A DNA stretch of 64,000 bases from Buxus sempervirens. Its lineage: Eukaryota > Streptophyta > Magnoliopsida > Buxales > Buxaceae. The position numbers were made by a program, and so were the translations under genes. A model generated the notes under the pieces. That model was given only the letters and a program-made list of their open reading frames with translations. It did no database searches and had not been told where the DNA came from. The stretch covers positions 41,163,942 through 41,227,941 of the forward strand of contig OX387188.1 of the NCBI GenBank assembly GCA_947561395.2, written 5' to 3'. Shown piece by piece: positions 60,301 through 64,000 of this stretch (the first letter of the stretch is position 1; each line of letters opens with the position of its first letter).

Positions 60301-63300
60301 AGTTTTTCAATTTTACAAACAATTCGAAATGATAAAATCTATGATTTATACACAATAAACAATATCAATTTGTTTCTTTTATTTAGAAGTCCTCAAGTGA
60401 ATATAAATTGGTCGAAAACAAGTGAGATTGAAAATTAAGGTTTTCACCTTTGATTGCTTTATTTTGCAGATCATTCTGTTGTTTCTTCTGAGAGCAAAAT
60501 TATACCAATCATTCTCCTTATTTTTTTCCCTCTGGTTATTAAATTGGGCTTATATGTTTCATATAGAGCACAAGATTAGAAGAGAGTTTAGCATGAGAAT
60601 AGACAAGGTTCTATGTGTTTCTGGAACTGGGCTTAGAAGCATTTTCTTTTGTAGATCTGGAACACTAACTTTCCATTAGCAAACATATTGAAATACTAGA
60701 AATTGCATATTATTGTTGATGCCAGTTGATGCAAGTGCCTCTTGGTTTATGGGGTTAATCTACGGAGTTGGGATTGCTAATTTGCTATGGAAGAACTTTG
60801 GGGTTTGTTTGTAATTCGAATTTTATTTCTTCATCTGCACCAACATAGATACCATAGAAAAGAAAAAAGAATTTCTCTTTTATTATCATAATCAGACCCA
60901 AATACATGCTTACATATATAAACACAATTGGGATTGTCCTGATACCACAGGCACAATCTTATAAGCATGTGTGTTCTTTAAAATCCATGTTTTCCAGTTT
61001 TTGTGCCTCTTAGAAGATTAATGGGCCAAAAACTCTTTGAACTGCCACAAATACCGAAATAAATTCAGGTTTAGGTCTGTAAAATCATGTTATCAACCTT
61101 TTATTTTATTGTATAAGAAGTCTTAGATATGGTACTGCACATATTGGTTAGATATGATGGTGCCAACTGCCGATCATTGGTCTTTGGGATGCTTTCGAGA
61201 ATTATCATCGAGTTGATCCTGCCTTTAGGCTCCGTTTGTTTTGATGTAAAACATTTTCCTTTGGAAAACATTTACATCGGAAAATATTTTCAGGAAAATC
61301 AAAGTTTTTCAATTTTTTGGATAGAAATTGGAAAATAGAGTTGAAAAAGAGAATTTTTCATTTTCTTATGCTAGATATTAGGGGTGCAACTTAGTCCAGT
61401 TAAAACCGAACCCAAATTGACTTCGGTTTGGTTTGGTTCAGTTTTGGTCCAAAAATCCATAAACTGAACCAAGTTGGTTAGGTTTTGGGTTTGATGCTCG
61501 GTTAAACCGAACCGAATTCATTATTCGCCTAAACCAAATTGAATCGGTCTCATATAATTAGGTTCGGTTCGGTTTTAATTCGGTTTGGTTCGATTTGGTT
61601 GATTGCAAATATTTTGGTTTGGTCTTGGGTTGACCTCAACTTGAACTGAACTGATTTGGTTTATTTTCGGTTTCAATTTGGTTTGGTTGATTGCAAATAT
61701 TTCACTTTGGTCTTGGGTTGACCTCAACTTAAACCGAACCGACCCAAGTTGAACCCCTGCTAGATATTAAGCGTGATCCATTTTTCGGAAAATGACATGA
61801 GATTTTCAGTGGTATGTCATTTTCTGGAAAATAGCTATCTTTTAGGAAAACTGTTTTACATCATATTGCATTTTATATTGAAACAAACACGTAAAAAACC
61901 CCATTTTACTCTGAAAACATTTTCTGCATTAGGTTTCACATCAAAACAAACGGAGCCTTAGTGTAGTACAGGATTCCCCAAGGCAGAATATCCTGTGGGC
62001 TGTGATTTCCCTGGGAGAGGTGGTCCATGGACAAAATACAGAAGTACCCAGAGTAAGGAATAGAAAAAAATGAACGTATGTATACATAAAAAATGTGCAT
62101 ACACGAACACACAATGACAGAGATGTAGGTATGCCTATATATTGGGAAGGAGGTAAATAGAAGTTTCTGATCTGTCTGAAGTCAAGTTCTGGATTTGTGA
62201 GTTGTTATTTTGGTCAAATCAATGCTCTTTTGATGTAAATCTAAAAGTTGACCACTTATTCCTCAAATCTGATTAAGTTCCGACTTCTGAGCTTTTGATT
62301 TGTCCTTTTAGCTTACTTTTGGTTGTGGGGTAGGGGTACTGTGGCAGGGGCTTATTGCTTGTGTCTGACATCAAGTTCTGGTTTAGTTGTTTGTCCTTCT
62401 AGTTAACTAATGTCATATTGATGGTAAACTAGTAAGGCAACTATTCATTCCTTGAGTCCCACATCGAGTTGTGAGTTCACGATTTGTACTTTTTCCTACT
62501 TTGTGTTACATCAATTGTAATAAAATAAGTCATGTATGTAATATGCTTCTATTAGTTCACTGATTTGAGATTTAAGCATCTTTTTCTAGAAATTTTGTAA
62601 GAGCAAAGATGGAGTTGACTTAACTGGTTTTTCAGGAGGATCGAATATCCGAAACTGGCCGTGACGCTGAGATTAGGGAGAACACTCTTTCTGTTCATGC
62701 TTGCTTTCTCATAAAAAGTTTGACCCAGAGGGAGGAACATATTTGTGATATCTCAGTTAACTTGTTGATGGAACTCAAGAACAGGTTTCCTCAGGTGAAA
62801 TTATGTTACATAATATTATTTTCTGTAATGCCTTATTTATTGGATTGTTTTGGCTGTTACCCCTGAAAAAATGGACGAAAATGCATGCAGGTATTGTGGA
62901 ATTCTGCTTGTCTGGATTCACTACTTTTTTCATTTAATAATGACATGCCTTCCACTCTTGTCAATGATCCTGCTTGGGTAGGAACAATTCGTTTGTTATA
63001 TCAACGTATTGTCCGCGAATGGGTTACTAGTGCCCTTTCATATGCTCCATGCACCAGCCAGGGTCTTCTACAGGTATGCTTTCAGAATTCATGTACTGCT
63101 GTTAAGTTTGTGTGAAGTGGGGGGTTTTTTTTGTTTGTTTGTGTGTTTTCTCTGGTCTGAGCTCTTAAGTAAATTGATTGTATTCTGATCAATAATGGAG
63201 GAATAACAAGCAAAAAATGATAGAATCTCTGATTATTTGTGGGTACCTCGTATTGTTGTCATCACTTGTAAATGAATTCTTTTCCATTTGACTTGGGATG

Positions 63301-64000
63301 TCTGATATTTCCATTTTGTTTTTTCATCAAAGTGCAGGCGGTTCTGTGAGAACACTGATGGATTTGAATTGTTATGTTTTCTTGAAGGATGTTTGGTCTT
63401 TATTTTTTTTTTCTTTCAAAAAGTGGAGATTTTGAATGTTTGTGGACAGAAATCTTAGCTCGACTTTATGCATGTTCATTTGTTAATCATGTTGATTGTT
63501 TGTATTAGTGTCACGATTTACTTCATCATACTGAGGAGCAACTTTATGCATATTGATTGCCATATCATGACTTGTTAAGGGGTTGTGAATTTTATGCTTT
63601 TGTATGCTGGAATCACCAATCCAAACTTAATCTGTACACTGTTTTTTTTCCCTTCTAGCTTCTGCTTAGATTGTCTGTTTGGTTTTTTTTTTAATTATTA
63701 AAAACTTCTATTTGTATGTTTCATTTTAATTATATATCTTCAAGTATCTACATGTTTACTTGTATCTTTTGTTTTTTCCCTGGTTGACTGATATGTATTT
63801 TTATTTCTTGGAATGTTCATTTCAGGAAAAGCTTTGTAAGGCAAACACATGGCAGAGAGCACAGCATACAACTGATGTGGTTTCTCTTCTATCTGAGATG
63901 CGGATTGGTACTGGGAAAAATGATTGTTGGACGGGCATACGGACCGCAAATGTTCCTGCGGTTATGGCTGCTGCAGCTGCAGCTTCAGGAGCAAAACTGA
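48322..64000 (+). CDS. PI4KA1: Phosphatidylinositol 4-kinase alpha 1, N-terminal half (runs off the right edge)
   Basis: Twelve exons join in phase: 48322-49308, 49428-49769, 49856-50008, 51941-52111, 52304-52462, 52584-52711, 52861-53167, 53591-53759, 53987-54204, 62636-62794, 62891-63073 and 63826 onward (about 1050 codons of a protein normally about 2000 aa). The start MEALFELCDLCAGNPVQFAE with KLAWLCSRCP and QLNAVLAVARFLSE matches plant PI4K alpha 1. The catalytic PI3/4-kinase domain lies beyond the window. The enzyme makes PI4P at the plasma membrane in a complex with NPG, HYC and EFOP scaffold proteins. The N-terminal part seen here is the helical region that contacts the scaffold. No disabling change was seen. 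Intron 9 is 8.4 kb. Confidence 0.95.
50009..51940. other. PI4KA1 intron 3, AT-rich
   Basis: This 1.9-kb intron holds a 22-nt G run (listed separately), a short (TA)n run near 51828-51840 and an open frame (50419-50745) with no recognised domain. The remainder is AT-rich with no clear element. Confidence 0.5.
51427..51448 (+). repeat. Homopolymer run of 22 G
   Basis: The sense strand has 22 consecutive G, preceded by GTTTT and followed by TGGTTGGTGGG. Its length could be affected by sequencing error. Such a run can form G-quadruplexes in DNA and in the pre-mRNA intron. Confidence 0.85.
55218..55839. mobile_element. Tourist-like (PIF/Harbinger) MITE with TTA target duplication
   Basis: The termini GGCTGTATTTGGAACC and, at the right read on the minus strand, GGCTGTGTTTAGAACC extend into longer imperfect arms (GGATTTGGGGAGAAAAGAAA paired at the right). 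Flanks are TTA at 55215-55217 and 55840-55842. GGC...TTTG ends and a 3-bp TTA duplication are typical of PIF/Harbinger MITEs. The 622-bp length is inflated by a GGT-rich satellite in the middle. Confidence 0.85.
55375..55635 (+). repeat. (TGG)n-rich satellite tract
   Basis: This is about 260 bp of degenerate TGG/GGT repeats with strong strand asymmetry (G and T on plus, C and A on minus). It sits inside a Harbinger-type MITE. Open frames across it encode low-complexity Val/Gly/Trp or Pro/His/Thr runs and are not genes. Confidence 0.92.
56215..57665 (-). mobile_element. 5'-truncated L1-type LINE, C-terminal part, minus strand
   Basis: The minus strand reads ARDLSQGGLALWNVYMKNFA and LLGKWLWRF, then, on 56999-56757, KIFAWISFLKRINTQDKLQK with the zf-RVT zinc-knuckle pattern SVDHLLVQCSCAGYIWRRLL. 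It ends in a UTR with an A-run (T-run at 56219-56225 on plus). This is the end of an L1 ORF2. The 218-codon frame at 57657-57001 is intact, but stops follow, so the copy is dead. It is younger-looking than the plus-strand relic beside it. No target duplication was found. Confidence 0.85.
58337..58404 (+). repeat. Tandem duplication, 34-bp unit
   Basis: Units 58337-58370 and 58371-58404 begin AGTGGACTGCTTATTATTCC and are identical except at the last base. They lie in PI4KA1 intron 9. Confidence 0.9.
58680..58764. repeat. Short foldback with 20-bp perfect arms
   Basis: The left arm AAAGGAGCAACAATTCTACT (58680-58699) is the exact inverse of the right arm (58745-58764). The 45-bp centre also contains weaker inverted sequence (TTTTGAATTTTA and AAAATTCAAAAA). 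It is probably a tiny MITE; the target duplication is unclear. Confidence 0.7.
59136..59283 (+). repeat. Diverged direct duplication of about 66 bp
   Basis: About 59136-59202 and 59218-59283 share TTGA-TT-CA-AT-TAGGCTTGTAC, CATA or CACAT, and TAGAT-TTTGC blocks. They lie in PI4KA1 intron 9; no termini were seen. Confidence 0.6.
61228..61957. mobile_element. PIF/Harbinger MITE, split by a second element
   Basis: The left end GGCTCCGTTTGTTTTGATGT is matched at the right by its inverse (minus-strand read GGCTCCGTTTGTTTTGATGT). Arms continue with AAAACATTTTCC-like sequence. Flanks are TTA at 61225-61227 and 61958-61960. The TTA duplication and GGC...GTTTG ends indicate PIF/Harbinger. Without the nested insert and its duplication it would be about 340 bp. 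It lies in PI4KA1 intron 9. Confidence 0.92.
61381..61757. mobile_element. Nested MITE with 12-bp target duplication
   Basis: The ends are GGGGTGCAAC and, at the right, GTTGAACCCC. They are flanked by a perfect 12-bp direct repeat TGCTAGATATTA (61369-61380 and 61758-61769), so it jumped into the Harbinger MITE. The interior is built from degenerate CGGTTTGGTTTGGTTC-type repeats in both orientations plus a duplicated GGTCTTGGGTTGACCTCAAC block. The duplication length is at the upper end of the Mutator range, so the superfamily is tentative. Confidence 0.85.

Overview
This window is nuclear DNA from a flowering plant. The genes are intron-rich with GT/AG borders and plant-specific exon patterns, the intergenic DNA is AT-rich, and the proteins match angiosperm families. 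The many long introns loaded with LINE, SINE and MITE remains suggest a woody or early-branching dicot, but the species cannot be fixed from the sequence alone.

Layout. (1) 1-5681, minus strand: a gene for a long coiled-coil protein whose 3' end runs off the left edge. (2) 6467-21528, minus: a complete 15-exon beta-adaptin gene (AP-1/AP-2 large subunit), with LINE debris in its introns. (3) 24538-27767, plus: a six-exon bHLH transcription factor of the bHLH79/BPE type, with a 147-bp Mutator-type foldback element in intron 4. (4) 30601-40465, minus: a complete 19-exon DNA topoisomerase VI subunit B gene. (5) 42685-44024, minus: a small gene resembling SHORT HYPOCOTYL IN WHITE LIGHT 1. A 1.84-kb long-TIR transposon carrying an HSPRO gene fragment sits 37 bp upstream of its start codon. 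(6) 48322 to beyond 64000, plus: the N-terminal half of phosphatidylinositol 4-kinase alpha 1, including an 8.4-kb intron full of nested transposons.

The genes are ordinary single-copy housekeeping or regulatory loci and do not form a pathway or cluster. Their shared themes (vesicle coats and PI4P at membranes; endoreduplication and organ growth) are probably coincidence. I found no novel enzyme system. The points worth a second look are in the mobile DNA and in small host-gene changes. They include insertions dated by clean target-site duplications (8-bp hAT, 9-bp Mutator, TTA Harbinger, 12-bp nested MITE, 13-15-bp retroposons) and a transposon-captured HSPRO fragment beside a host start codon. 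They also include a tandem duplication of a splice donor in the bHLH gene and a shortened bHLH C-terminus. Exon borders were set by eye from splice consensus, reading phase and family conservation.
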